52,087 bases of DNA from Aestuariivita sp. (GCF_021404545.1 NZ_JAAWWD010000047.1:1-52087), one strand, 5' to 3'; numbered from the stretch's first letter, positions 34,652-43,868 are shown. A program made the numbers and translations. The notes: a model not told the origin generated them from the letters alone.

Positions 34652-37207
34652 CTAAAGGACACTCTTCAAATGCTGGATCGTGTACGGCTTTTTCAGGATC
34701 GCAACACGAGGAAACCGCGCCACGAGATCCCCGCCGGAGCCATAGCCCGTCGCCAACACGACGTGCAGACCATCCCGGAGGCACTTCTCGACCACCGGGT
34801 AGGAAAACTCATCGCCGAGATTGACGTCGATGAGCGCAAAGCCGATCTCATTCCGCTCCAGAATGGCCATCGCGTCGGCCACGTTGCTGGCGGTGTGGAC
34901 ATGGCTGGCGCCAAGGGACACAAGCATATCGGTCGCGTCAAGCGCGATGATCATGTTGTCTTCCAGGATCAGCGCATTGCCCGAGAGGCGCGCATCGCCA
35001 GTCGCCTGGCGGAGGATCTGCGCCTTTGGCGCACCGGCGGGTTTGGCCCGGCGCACATGCTTGGCAGGAAGGACAAAATCCGCCTCCAGACCCGTTTCGG
35101 GATAGCGCAGGTCAGCCTCGCCGGTCAACTCGAACGGAATTGACCGCTCGATGATGGTTGTACCGAACCCTTTGCGCGTTGGCTTTTTGACCGGCGGTCC
35201 GTCCTGTTCGCGCCATTGCAACACCGCCGCTCCGTCATCTCTCTGGTCAATGTCGATTGTGACCGATCCTGACGCGCCGCTCAAAGACCCATATTTGGCG
35301 GAGTTTGTCACAAGCTCATGGATCACCAGCGCCAGCGTGGTGAACGCATTTGGGGTCAGATCCAAGGAGCGCCCTGTGACCCGTACACGATCGGCCTTGG
35401 CCGACAGGAAGGCCTTCACCTCGACGTCGATCATGGACCCCAGCGATGTCCAGTCCCACTCGGCGTCGGTCAACTGGTCATGCGCGCGCGCAAGCGCATG
35501 GATGCGCGCATCCAGAACCGATCGATAGGCGTCGATCGTGGTGGCGTCATCCTGGCCTTGCGAAACAAGCCCGCGGATCAGGTTCAGGATGTTGCGCACA
35601 CGGTGGTTCAGCTCTGCGATCAGCACCTCTTGGTGATCCTGGGCGCGCTTGCGGGCCGCATTGCTTTCATCCGCGAGCTTGAGAACCACCTCAAGCAGCG
35701 TCACGCGCAACGCATCGGCCGCGCGGCGCTCACTGTCCTTCCAGGGCGCGGAGTGGTCGCGCACGATCTCTTGCCAGGCAGCAAAGCTTTTGCGTGGGGT
35801 CAGACGGGCATTGCCGACGCTCTTTTCAGCCGGTTTTTCGGGATTGCCGGCCCAGGTGACGGATTGCGCAAGCTCAGACCTGAACAGAACCAGGTAATCG
35901 CGCGGGGTTCGAGAGACAGGCAGGGCCAGAAGGCCCGCCACCGGCTGCGACAAGCCCGCGGCCTGGGGATAACGCGACACCAGGTGATCGGTGGCGTAGA
36001 TCTCTGCGGGCGGGGCCGTGTTCAGAAAGCGCGACAGCTCCCGGAACTCGTCATGGGTCGGTGCGGCACCCGTCGCCTTGTAGCGTCCGTTCGACAGGAT
36101 AGCGGCCCCATCGAAAGGGATGACGGCCGCGATTTCATCCGTGAAGGCATCGAAAACCTTGAAGAGGTCCTGGCCATCCGACAGCTGCGCCATGAGCCGG
36201 TCATGCAGGTCGCGCGCCCGGTCCACATCCGCCAGTTCCTTGTGCATCTCCAGCTGCGCCAACTCATAGTTAAAAAGCTGCGCAAAAAGCTCGATGGTGC
36301 TGCGTCTTTCGTAATCGACATGGCGGGGGGCGCGGTGATGACAGGAAAAGAGGCCCCAAAGCTTGCCATTGCGCAGGATCGACACCGACATGGATGCGGC
36401 AACGCCCATATTGCGCAGATAGTCCAGGTGGATCGGCGACACTGCGCGGGTGACGGCCATCGACAGGTCCAAGGGGTCGCCATGCGGGTCAAATTCGGGA
36501 TGAATGGCATGGGTTGGCCCGTCAACATCCGCGATGATGCGCAGAACGTTGCGGGTATAGAGCGCGCGCGCCTGTTTCGGGATGTCGCTTGCCGGGTAGC
36601 GCAGGCCAAGATAAGGCTCCATGCCCGGCTCAAGCGTTTCGGCAATCACCGTGCCGCTTTCATCTTCGGCAAATCTGTAGACCATGACCCGGTCAAAGCC
36701 CGACAGGACCTTCAGCCCGCGCGCCGCTTCCTTGGCCATCGCGTCCAACGTGTCATGCCTTTGAACGCGGGCGATCAAGGCCTGGACATTGTCGGCGTCG
36801 TCCATGTGCCGGCTCTTGACCGTTCGAGGTTCGAATTCGAACACGATGTTGCGCGCGCCATTGTGCATGAAGACGTCGAAATGCCGGTCATCTCCGAAGA
36901 CGGGATAGGAAAAGACACGTGCCGCCCCCTGTTGCAAGGACAGCACCTGCATCCGGGACCGGAGATGGTGTATGGTTTCCTCAGGCAGAATATCGACGAT
37001 CCGGGTGCCGATCAGGGCGTCGGGGTTCAGGCCCAAGACCGTGCTGCAATTGTGCGATACATGTGTCACCATCCAATCCAGCGACATCGCGATAAGGCAT
37101 CCGTAATCCTGAACTCTGCCGAGGATATGAATCGGTTCGCGGTCGCAATCCGTCAGGTCGACATGTGCGTTTTCGGAACGGAGGTTCTGGTCAGGGGTCT
37201 CAGACAT
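34652..37207 (-). CDS. bphP: Bacteriophytochrome with HWE-type kinase and fused receiver domain
   Basis: Red/far-red photoreceptor kinase, 851 aa. Domains: PAS (about 20-120) with the biliverdin-binding Cys21 in LTDCDREPIH; GAF (about 140-300) with the PASDIP motif; PHY (about 320-500); an HWE/HisKA2-type kinase (about 535-730) with the phospho-acceptor block LNHRVRNILNLI and ATP-lid region GFGTTIIERS; a C-terminal receiver (about 745-851) with acidic pocket LEDN, acceptor Asp in LIDVNLGD and Lys in ILKKPY. The start at 37207 overlaps the bphO stop by 8 nt; an upstream extension of the frame only reads through bphO. HWE kinases in alphaproteobacteria can feed the PhyR-EcfG stress pathway; EcfG-like promoters occur nearby, but the link is inferred. 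Confidence 0.92.
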   Translation of the reverse strand: MSETPDQNLRSENAHVDLTDCDREPIHILGRVQDYGCLIAMSLDWMVTHVSHNCSTVLGLNPDALIGTRIVDILPEETIHHLRSRMQVLSLQQGAARVFSYPVFGDDRHFDVFMHNGARNIVFEFEPRTVKSRHMDDADNVQALIARVQRHDTLDAMAKEAARGLKVLSGFDRVMVYRFAEDESGTVIAETLEPGMEPYLGLRYPASDIPKQARALYTRNVLRIIADVDGPTHAIHPEFDPHGDPLDLSMAVTRAVSPIHLDYLRNMGVAASMSVSILRNGKLWGLFSCHHRAPRHVDYERRSTIELFAQLFNYELAQLEMHKELADVDRARDLHDRLMAQLSDGQDLFKVFDAFTDEIAAVIPFDGAAILSNGRYKATGAAPTHDEFRELSRFLNTAPPAEIYATDHLVSRYPQAAGLSQPVAGLLALPVSRTPRDYLVLFRSELAQSVTWAGNPEKPAEKSVGNARLTPRKSFAAWQEIVRDHSAPWKDSERRAADALRVTLLEVVLKLADESNAARKRAQDHQEVLIAELNHRVRNILNLIRGLVSQGQDDATTIDAYRSVLDARIHALARAHDQLTDAEWDWTSLGSMIDVEVKAFLSAKADRVRVTGRSLDLTPNAFTTLALVIHELVTNSAKYGSLSGASGSVTIDIDQRDDGAAVLQWREQDGPPVKKPTRKGFGTTIIERSIPFELTGEADLRYPETGLEADFVLPAKHVRRAKPAGAPKAQILRQATGDARLSGNALILEDNMIIALDATDMLVSLGASHVHTASNVADAMAILERNEIGFALIDVNLGDEFSYPVVEKCLRDGLHVVLATGYGSGGDLVARFPRVAILKKPYTIQHLKSVL

Positions 37208-37769
37208 GAGCGTACAGACGTGGTTCCGGGTCCTGGGATGCGCAATGGTCGTAGAACTGAAAGATATGGTTTGCGTCGCAGACGATGCGGTCGGCGGCGA
37301 GACCCTCCGCCGGAAGACGCGCTGCCTGCGCACAGAAGGTCTGCCAGACCTCGATATAGCTTGGCGCCGAGAAATAGGCGCTTGCGCGCCGCACCTGCAT
37401 GTCCCGCGCCCCAAGCCACCGCTTGCCAAGCAGGGCAGATCCCAGGCGAGAGCCCGCGATCACGTAATCCAATGCCAATGACATGGGCGCAACGGGCAGA
37501 TCCCGTGTCGACACGCTTGCATCGCAACCCAAAACCGTGAGGTCGGCACCGGCCCGGGCATGCAGGTCGTCCATCATGTCTTGGCTGAGATCGCGGCGCG
37601 CATAGGGCCTCAACGCGCCCAGGGCCCGCCGCTGCATGCCCAAAAAGGCCGCAAGACCGTGACGGTCCACAAGATCCCATCCCGACACGCGGGTGTCGAG
37701 ACGGTAATGGGCCGACGCCGTCTGCGCGCGCAGCCGCGCGCGCAGGGTCATCGTTGGATCTTGTACCAA
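37200..37769 (-). CDS. bphO: Biliverdin-forming haem oxygenase
   Basis: Haem oxygenase producing the biliverdin chromophore for the adjacent bacteriophytochrome, 189 aa (183 from the second ATG). The N-terminal His ligand is in ASAHYRLDTRV, followed by LAAFLGMQRRALGALRPY; the distal helix region contains DYVIAGSRLGSALLGKRWLG. Overlaps bphP by 8 nt, giving coupled expression of chromophore enzyme and receptor. Confidence 0.88.
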   Translation of the reverse strand: MVQDPTMTLRARLRAQTASAHYRLDTRVSGWDLVDRHGLAAFLGMQRRALGALRPYARRDLSQDMMDDLHARAGADLTVLGCDASVSTRDLPVAPMSLALDYVIAGSRLGSALLGKRWLGARDMQVRRASAYFSAPSYIEVWQTFCAQAARLPAEGLAADRIVCDANHIFQFYDHCASQDPEPRLYAHV

Positions 37770-38012
37770 TGCTTGTATCTCGGAATGAATGATGGATCGG
37801 ATGTTTGGTACGGTTTACATCGCTCCACCATTGCAGTCATTAATCTATGACATAGAGAGCCACAAAAAAGACTCCGGCGCAGCACCGGCCAGAAGCGGCC
37901 CTCATCAGCCCGTCGATCAGACAGAAGACACTTTTTTCAATGGCTTGGCGACTTTCTCCGATGTCACCGACACAGCGGCGCGATCGTTCAGCGGATCATG
38001 CGGGTTTGGTTG

Positions 38013-38037
38013 GGAACCTCCGTCCGGTTCGCGCGTT
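38013..38037 (+). promoter_or_regulatory. EcfG-type stress promoter before the MscS gene
   Basis: GGAAC at 38013-38017, 16 nt, CGTT at 38034-38037: an exact match to the alphaproteobacterial EcfG consensus. The first good ATG of the channel gene begins 9 nt after the -10 element, so the transcript would be leaderless or nearly so. Confidence 0.55.
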
Positions 38038-38045
38038 GCCAGCCC

Positions 38046-38936
38046 ATGAACGCATCCGACGCACAACTCGACCCGATCACGAGCATATGGTTCGACGTGG
38101 TGCTCACCAGGGGCGAGGCCTTTCCGGCGGCCCTGCCGCGCGTGACCTTCGCGCTCATCGCCGCGATGCTGATATGGCTGGCCCGCGCTCTGATCCGACG
38201 GCTTGGCCAAAGGTTCGGGTTTCGCCGGAACCTGATTGACGTCTTGCTGCTGGTGGCAGGCGTGGCCGGGTGGATCTTGGCAGGGTTGATGGCGATCCCT
38301 ATTGTGTTTCCACCGGTGACGCCGTCCAATGCCCTGGTAACGCTTGGGCTCGGCTCGGTCGCCGTTGGATTCGCGTTCAAGGATGTTTTCGAGAATTTCC
38401 TGGCCGGCATCCTGATCCTGATCCGCGAGCCCTTCGAGATCGGCGATCATATTGATTGCGAGGACGTGGAGGGGCATGTGGAGCAGATCACCATCCGAGA
38501 CACACATATCCGCCAGACAGACGGGCAGCTCGTGGTCACGCCCAATGCGCATCTCATTCACAGTCCTGTCCGCGTGGGCACGAACCGCGAGGTCCGGCGC
38601 GCGGGAATCATCGGTGGCGTTGCCTATGGTGAAGATGTGGACGCAGCCCGCGACGTGATCGCTGGTGCCGTGCGCGGGGTGGACAGCGTCCGTGACGATG
38701 TGCGCGACATTCAGGTGTTCGCCCATGCCTTTGGCGCGTCCTCGACTGATTTCGAGATCACCCGGTGGACCGGGTCCCGCCCGGTCGACATCCGCGCCAG
38801 CCGCGACCAGGGTGTCGCCGCAAAAAAGCCCGCGCTGGATGAGCCGGAGATCGAAATTCCATTCCCGTACCGGACCCTTACCATGAACGACCCCATCGAG
38901 GTGCAGCCCGTGCCCGCCAAGGACGATGCCGCGTGA
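38046..38936 (+). CDS. Small-conductance mechanosensitive channel, MscS family
   Basis: Inner-membrane channel that releases solutes on osmotic downshock, 296 aa. There are about three hydrophobic spans; the pore helix carries the MscS-like Gly/Ala pattern SVAVGFAFKDVFENFLAG, then the beta domain REPFEIGDHIDCEDVEGHVE and the conserved TPNAHLIHSPV. The start is the ATG at 38046 (MNASDAQLDP); a 16-codon extension would begin ahead of the promoter. It overlaps trkH in a GTGA arrangement, forming an osmotic-response operon. Confidence 0.85.
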   Translation: MNASDAQLDPITSIWFDVVLTRGEAFPAALPRVTFALIAAMLIWLARALIRRLGQRFGFRRNLIDVLLLVAGVAGWILAGLMAIPIVFPPVTPSNALVTLGLGSVAVGFAFKDVFENFLAGILILIREPFEIGDHIDCEDVEGHVEQITIRDTHIRQTDGQLVVTPNAHLIHSPVRVGTNREVRRAGIIGGVAYGEDVDAARDVIAGAVRGVDSVRDDVRDIQVFAHAFGASSTDFEITRWTGSRPVDIRASRDQGVAAKKPALDEPEIEIPFPYRTLTMNDPIEVQPVPAKDDAA

Positions 38937-40396
38937 TCACATCCCGCCGCTTTGCTGACGGCGCCGACGCGCTGCGCGTCCGCGCCCGGCCTTCGGTGGT
39001 GGCGCTGACCCTTGCCAAACACGCACCGATTTCCGCCATTCTCTATGGCCCCCCCGCGATCTGGGCCGGGGTCACCGGAGAATGGGCTTTGATGACGGCG
39101 CTGACCGTCCCTGCGGTTTTGGGGCTTTTGGTTTTTGCGCTGGTCCTGCGCCATCCCCTGCCGGGCGACCTGCGTCAGATAGAGGCGATGGTCAGCGTCG
39201 CGCTGGTGTTTCTTCTGGGCGCGCTCGGCGCGGCTCCGGCCTTTGCGACGCTCGGACTGCCTGCGATCGACGCCGCCTTCGAGGCGATGAGCGGGATCAC
39301 CACAACGGGTCTGAGCGTCGCCGCCGCCCCCGATAACTGGCCCTTTGCCGCGCATGGCCTGAGGGCCTGGCTGCAATGGGTGGGCGGGCTGGTGATGGCA
39401 ACGGCGGTTCTGGCACTGCTTCTGCCTGCTGGCGTGCCAACCCGCCGTCTGGGCCAGGCCGGTATCAACGAGGGCGACCGCATCGCCTCGACCCGCACCA
39501 AGGCGCGGCAATTGCTGGGCGTCTATCTGGGCCTGACCGTGCTGATGACAGGCGCGGCGCTGCTGGTCATTCCCGATTGGCGCGAAGCGCTGGTGCTGAC
39601 CCTGTCGGGTCTTTCCACCGGCGGCTTTGCCCCCCGCTCGGATTCGCTGGCCTCCTATACCGCGTTGGCTCAGACCGTGATCATGGCGTCTGCGCTGCTT
39701 GGCGCCGTGTCACTTCTGAGCTTTGTCCTGATCCTTCAGGGCAAATGGCAGAGCGCCTGGCACATTGGCTCGCTTCGGCGGGTGGGGCTTGGGGTTGCCG
39801 TCCTGGGTGTGGCGGCCGCCGCCCTGACGCTCCTCGATGGCGCGACAGAGCGAAGCGACAGCTATGGTGTGTTCCTCGATTTGGTCTCGGCCCTCACGAC
39901 GGCGGGGTATTCGACCGGCGCGATGCCCACGACGGGCGCTCTGTTGATGCTGTTTTTCGTAGCCATGCTTATGGGTGGCGATACCGGCTCGACCGCGGGC
40001 GGCTTCAAGCTTGCCCGCCTGGGCCTGCTTCTTCGGGCGGCCCGACATGCGCTTCGGGCCCCCGCGCTGCCGAAAAACGCTGTGGCACCGCTGCGACAGG
40101 ACGGAGAAAAGGTGGGAGAAAAGCTTATCATCAGCGTTCTGGCACTGGTTCTGATCTATGCCACGGCGATGATCCTGCTGTGTATCCACTTTGGCCTGCA
40201 TGGGTATCCCTTCACCGAATCGGTCTTCGAGACGATCTCGGCGCTTTCCACAGTGGGTCTGTCGGTTGGAATTGTCGGGCCCGATTTGCCCGCCGATCTG
40301 AAACTGTCGCTGACGTTTGCCATGTGGCTCGGGCGGCTGGAGTTCATCGCGGTGCTGGTGCTGCTGGCGCCGCGCACCTGGTTGAAAGGAGCCTAA
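38933..40396 (+). CDS. trkH: TrkH-family potassium uptake protein
   Basis: K+ transporter membrane subunit, 487 aa, starting with GTG at 38933 that overlaps the upstream stop. Selectivity-filter-like loops are visible: AMSGITTTGLSV, LSGLSTGGFAP, ALTTAGYSTGAM and ISALSTVGLSVG, one per repeat, with about ten membrane spans. The later GGDTGSTAGGFKLAR block is typical of TrkH/KtrB. Works with the downstream TrkA. Confidence 0.9.
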   Translation: MITSRRFADGADALRVRARPSVVALTLAKHAPISAILYGPPAIWAGVTGEWALMTALTVPAVLGLLVFALVLRHPLPGDLRQIEAMVSVALVFLLGALGAAPAFATLGLPAIDAAFEAMSGITTTGLSVAAAPDNWPFAAHGLRAWLQWVGGLVMATAVLALLLPAGVPTRRLGQAGINEGDRIASTRTKARQLLGVYLGLTVLMTGAALLVIPDWREALVLTLSGLSTGGFAPRSDSLASYTALAQTVIMASALLGAVSLLSFVLILQGKWQSAWHIGSLRRVGLGVAVLGVAAAALTLLDGATERSDSYGVFLDLVSALTTAGYSTGAMPTTGALLMLFFVAMLMGGDTGSTAGGFKLARLGLLLRAARHALRAPALPKNAVAPLRQDGEKVGEKLIISVLALVLIYATAMILLCIHFGLHGYPFTESVFETISALSTVGLSVGIVGPDLPADLKLSLTFAMWLGRLEFIAVLVLLAPRTWLKGA

Positions 40397-40402
40397 GACC
40401 CC

Positions 40403-41050
40403 ATGCGTGTCACGATACTTGGCGCATCGCGCTTTGGCGCGGCCATTGCCGAACATCTGATCGAAGACGATCACGAGGTGATCCTGATCGACAAGGACCG
40501 CGACCGGCTTGACCGTCTTTCCGAGCGGCTCGATTGCGGGATGATCGAGGGCGACGGCACCATGCCGACCACCCTGCGCGAGGCCTATCGGGACGAGGCG
40601 GATGTGTTTATCGCCGTCACCAACGCCTCGGATGACAACATCCTGGCCTCCTTGGTTGCGCGCTCGGTTGGATTTGGTCGGGTGATCCCGCAGATCACAG
40701 CGGCCGAGCTGATGGATGTCTGCCATGAGCTGGAGCTGGACGACGTGATCAACCCCCACGCGACTGTGGCAGAGAGCATCTGTGCGGGGCTGGAGGACAA
40801 GACCCCGCTTGATCAGGAGACGGTATTGCACAATGAGTTGGCCCTGAAGCGTGTCACCGTGCCCGACCGGCTGGACGGGCAGGCCCTTTCGGAGATCGAC
40901 ACGCCCGAAACCGCCCGTGCCATCGCGCTGATCGTGGGGGAAAAAGAGCGCTTTGCCGACATAGACACAAAGGTCAGCGCCGGAGACTGCGTCCTGTTCG
41001 CCGTTGACCGCGACGCCCTCAAGCCGCTTGCAAGGGCCTTTGCCGATTGA
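40403..41050 (+). CDS. trkA: TrkA-family potassium uptake regulatory protein
   Basis: Cytoplasmic NAD(H)/ATP-binding RCK subunit gating the TrkH channel, 215 aa. The Rossmann N-terminus is VTILGASRFGAAIAEHL (Ser in place of the second Gly of GxGxxG), with the acidic ribose-binding VILIDKDRDRLD. The C-terminal RCK_C domain is short (about 140-215). It begins 6 nt after trkH. Confidence 0.9.
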   Translation: MRVTILGASRFGAAIAEHLIEDDHEVILIDKDRDRLDRLSERLDCGMIEGDGTMPTTLREAYRDEADVFIAVTNASDDNILASLVARSVGFGRVIPQITAAELMDVCHELELDDVINPHATVAESICAGLEDKTPLDQETVLHNELALKRVTVPDRLDGQALSEIDTPETARAIALIVGEKERFADIDTKVSAGDCVLFAVDRDALKPLARAFAD

Positions 41051-41053
41051 CGC

Positions 41054-41236
41054 CTATTCCGTCACGGCGCGGCCAAGCTCCTCCGCGTGCAGCCCGATCC
41101 GGTGCATGTCGCGGTCAGTCTCCTTGCGTCCGATGGTTTGGGACACGGCGGCGTTCGCGTCCGCTAACAGACCGATGGCAAGCGATGCGATCACCATGGT
41201 GACAGGATAGATGAAGCCAACGGCAGCCAGCGGATC
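41054..41236 (-). pseudogene. Fragment of a MATE-type efflux transporter
   Basis: About 60 codons matching an internal MATE-family segment: DPLAAVGFIYPVTMVIASLA, then ANAAVSQTIGRKETD and a short tail before the stop. The usual N-terminal spans and the remaining 350 or more residues are missing. It lies between trkA and the transposon, so it is a remnant from gene decay or deletion. Confidence 0.5.
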
Positions 41237-41308
41237 GCCCCGTCCACACCGGGCCGTCGGCCGGATCTTTCCGCGCCATCCTCGGCCCCTTTGCATCCTG
41301 CCAAAAAA

Positions 41309-41333
41309 GGGCGATTGTATACTTGACAAACCC
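41309..41333 (+). repeat. Left terminal inverted repeat
   Basis: A 25-bp end starting GGGCGATTGTATAC and finishing TTGACAAACCC. It matches the reverse complement of 44302-44326 at 24 of 25 positions. The TTGACA inside serves as the transposase -35. Confidence 0.9.
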
Positions 41334-41351
41334 ACGTGAGATTCCTATCTA
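41323..41351 (+). promoter_or_regulatory. Transposase promoter with -35 inside the inverted repeat
   Basis: TTGACA (41323-41328), 17 nt, TATCTA (41346-41351), followed by AAAGGAG and the ATG at 41379. The -35 box is part of the terminal repeat. Confidence 0.7.
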
Positions 41352-41378
41352 AAACTCATAGAGTCAAAGGAGTCCACC

Positions 41379-42371
41379 ATGTCTGTTCTGTCCGCCAAAT
41401 ACATGCACGATGAAGCCGCTGCGTTCGCGCACGTTGAAGCGATGCTGTGGGCCGATGGACCGGTTTGCCCTCATTGCGGTGTCGTGGAGCGCGCCTACAA
41501 GCTGGAAGGCGTCCGCACCAAGCCCAGCAAGAAGAACCCCGAAGGCAAAGAGCGTCACGGCCTGTGGAAGTGCCGCGACTGTCGTGGTCAATTCACTGTC
41601 CGCAAAGGCACGATCTTCGAAGAAAGCCACCTTCCCCTGCACCTGTGGCTGCAAGCCATTCACCTGATGGTATCCAGCAAGAAAGGTATCAGCAGCCACC
41701 AGCTACACCGCGTTCTGGGCATCACTTACAAGAGCGCATGGTTCCTGACCCACCGCATCCGCGATTGAATGCGTGACGGTGCGCTTGCCCCGTTCGGCAG
41801 CAATGGCGGCGCAGTTGAGGTTGACGAGACGTTCATCGGCAAGGAGCCGGGCGTCACGAAGGCAAAGAACGCCCGTGGCGGCTCTCACAAGATGAAGATG
41901 CTGACACTGGTGGATCGCGACACCAAGCGCGCCAAGAGCATTGTTGTGGACGACCTCAAGAAGTCCACGCTGATCCCGATCCTGCAAGAGAACATCGCTA
42001 AGGAAGCCTTCATCCTGACCGATGAGGCCCGCCAATATCAAGGTATCGGCGCTGGCCGCGTGTTTGACGCCCATGATTGGGTCAATCACGGCAAAGAGGA
42101 ATACGTGCGCCGCGAGAACCCAGAGGTTCACACCAACACTGTTGAAGGCTTCTACAGCATCTTTAAGCGAGGCATGAAGGGCGTGTATCAGCACTGTGGC
42201 AAGCAACACCTGCACCGCTATGCGGCTGAGTTTGACTTCCGGTACAATAATCGCATTGCTAACGGCATTGAAGATTCAGAGCGTGGCGAGATTGCACTTA
42301 AAGGCGCCGTCGGTAAGCGCCTGACTTATCGGCGGACTGACGAAGCGCTAAGCTGCGGCGTTCCGAACTGA
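41379..42371 (+). pseudogene. IS1595-family transposase interrupted by an in-frame TGA
   Basis: In one frame the transposase spans 330 codons, normal for the family, but a TGA at 41766-41768 splits it. The first 129 aa hold the zinc-ribbon (CPHCG and CRDCRGQF) and a helix-turn-helix ending THRIRD. The next codon after TGA is ATG, opening 200 aa with the DDE-like core: EVDETFIG, ILTDEARQYQGIG and HTNTVEGFYSIFKRGMKG. All catalytic motifs are present. Either a single nonsense mutation inactivated it, or the two parts are made by termination-reinitiation (TGA ATG) or read-through. The start has a good AAAGGAG. Confidence 0.85.
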
Positions 42372-42605
42372 ACCGATCAGGGCTCGGAATATCATTTCAG
42401 CGGCTTCCATCGTGGCAGCCTTAGCCAGTATCTCAAAGCCAGCGTCTGGTCGTGCCTTCAGTGATGAGCAAACAAAGTACCCGTCAGGCCCACCCATACC
42501 TTGGCCCATGGCCTCGCGGTACATCTTTTGCGATAGTGGGGTAACGAACACAATCTGCTCTCCCATTTCGCCTTCCATGTAAAGGTCTTCCATCATGTTG
42601 GACAC
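42348..42605 (-). CDS. Unknown small protein in transposon cargo
   Basis: 85 aa (82 from the second ATG at 42596). I do not recognise it. It is soluble, Met- and Ala-rich, with a Gly-rich centre GQGMGGPDGYFVCSS and a C-terminal helix ILAKAATMEAAEMIF. It overlaps the transposase 3' end by 24 nt (convergent), and its start overlaps the divergent 247-aa gene. A distinct protein is plausible from its composition, but expression is unproven. Confidence 0.5.
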   Translation of the reverse strand: MSNMMEDLYMEGEMGEQIVFVTPLSQKMYREAMGQGMGGPDGYFVCSSLKARPDAGFEILAKAATMEAAEMIFRALIGSVRNAAA

Positions 42606-43338
42606 CAGCGAAAACTACCGCATTCACCCTGAGCCCAGAATATCTGCCAACCAATTGTCAGAGTATGCACTCGCCTCTCCTTCTCGACGTCAGGCGATAC
42701 TGCGCAATGCAAAATACGCCCCAACTTTTTTGGTAGTACGATACAGCGAAGCTCGCTCGTCTGTCTGCGACTATCTTCTCAACGGAACGCGACCTGTTGC
42801 AATGTTGCATAAAGCCGAAGCGGAACTCAAGGCAGTAGCCGCGTCACTGGGGTCGAAGTTCAAGGAAAACGACGCGCTCCTGTCCGCTGAGGCAATCGCC
42901 TCATTTGCTGCGTTTTCATCTGACCCGAAACAAATGCCCAAAGCGTTTTCCAAGCTGACCTTTGCGCCGCTGGTTGGGTATATGCCAAAACTACCGCTAT
43001 CCGGTGTCGAGGTGTCTGTTCAGATTGATCTGGTGAGCAAAAACGTGGCGAAAGACACCTGCGGGGGGGTGTTGCTGCAAACATCTAAGACTATCTCCGC
43101 CAAGAGTTGGCGAGATGAGCATTCGCTATATGCTACATCGCTCATTTGGATGGCATCGGCCCAGCACCTTAAGGGGCATGGTGAGGTTGACCGAAACCTC
43201 TGCTATGCGATTGATCTGTTTGGCAAAAGAGCTATCAAGGCGCCAGCGTCCTACAAGACACGCGTCAAGAACCTTGAGGCCGCTTGCGGTGAGATTGCTG
43301 CGATGTGGGACAGTATAGAACCCCCCGCTGACCTATGA
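42595..43338 (+). CDS. Unknown 247-aa protein, first gene of cargo operon
   Basis: Not assigned to a named family. The N-terminal third is basic and polar with SRRQAILRNAKYAPTFLVVR, a middle region GVLLQTSKTI, and a C-terminal block CYAIDLFGKRAIKAPASYKT followed by IEAACGEI-like residues (NLEAACGEIAAMW), which reads like a conserved domain. No membrane spans or signal peptide. AAGGTC precedes the ATG. Its stop overlaps the HEPN-like gene by 4 nt, so the two are translated together. A role with the HEPN-like protein, for example antitoxin, sensor or effector, is inference. Confidence 0.7.
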   Translation: MLDTSENYRIHPEPRISANQLSEYALASPSRRQAILRNAKYAPTFLVVRYSEARSSVCDYLLNGTRPVAMLHKAEAELKAVAASLGSKFKENDALLSAEAIASFAAFSSDPKQMPKAFSKLTFAPLVGYMPKLPLSGVEVSVQIDLVSKNVAKDTCGGVLLQTSKTISAKSWRDEHSLYATSLIWMASAQHLKGHGEVDRNLCYAIDLFGKRAIKAPASYKTRVKNLEAACGEIAAMWDSIEPPADL

Positions 43339-43868
43339 CCAAGACGGACGACTGCCTACGCGTTATTGGCGATATTGCCATTCGCTGGTCTGAGGTTGAG
43401 AGCAACCTTAAAGAACTACTTTGGCTTTATGTCGGGACAGATCGGCCAACATTTGACCTTTTGTTCGGGAGATCAAATGGGGATCACATCGAAAAAATGC
43501 TACGGCGAGTAGTAACGGCAAAGGAGGTTGATGACATCGCCAGAAAAGATGCCTTAGAAGCGCTGACTCGATGCAAGGTTATCCGAGACAATCGCAACAC
43601 CATTCTACACAAAATGCGTTCCGACCACATAGAGGATGCTGCTAGCCTCTTCCCCAAATTAGTTGCGACACAAGAGAGCTTGACGGCATACTCCGAGGCT
43701 CTGAGCACATGTATGGCCAAACTATCGCTGTTCGTTGCCCGTCGGGAGGCGCTAGAAACTCCCGATGGCTTTGATGAAGCCCCGGATGCGGACGAAAGAG
43801 TACCAACTTATGAGCCGATCAGGTGGCCACCAAAAAGCGACAGAATTGAAATTGAGGACACTCAATGA
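43335..43868 (+). CDS. HEPN-like protein, second gene of cargo operon
   Basis: All-helical protein, 177 aa. The HEPN-type signature R-x4-H appears in IRDNRNTILHKM (Arg87, His92), preceded by helices WSEVESNLKELLWLYVG and ALEALTRCKVI in the order seen in HEPN families. HEPN domains with an intact R-x4-6-H are often metal-independent RNases in toxin-antitoxin and phage-defence systems. A charged C-terminal tail (from about 140) follows. It overlaps both neighbours by 4 nt (ATGA). RNase activity is not shown; some HEPN-like proteins are inactive. Confidence 0.65.
   Translation: MTKTDDCLRVIGDIAIRWSEVESNLKELLWLYVGTDRPTFDLLFGRSNGDHIEKMLRRVVTAKEVDDIARKDALEALTRCKVIRDNRNTILHKMRSDHIEDAASLFPKLVATQESLTAYSEALSTCMAKLSLFVARREALETPDGFDEAPDADERVPTYEPIRWPPKSDRIEIEDTQ

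Noticed and set aside
35318-37540. 740-codon plus-strand frame opposite bphP
   Set aside because: Shadow of the bphP gene; no recognisable domain.
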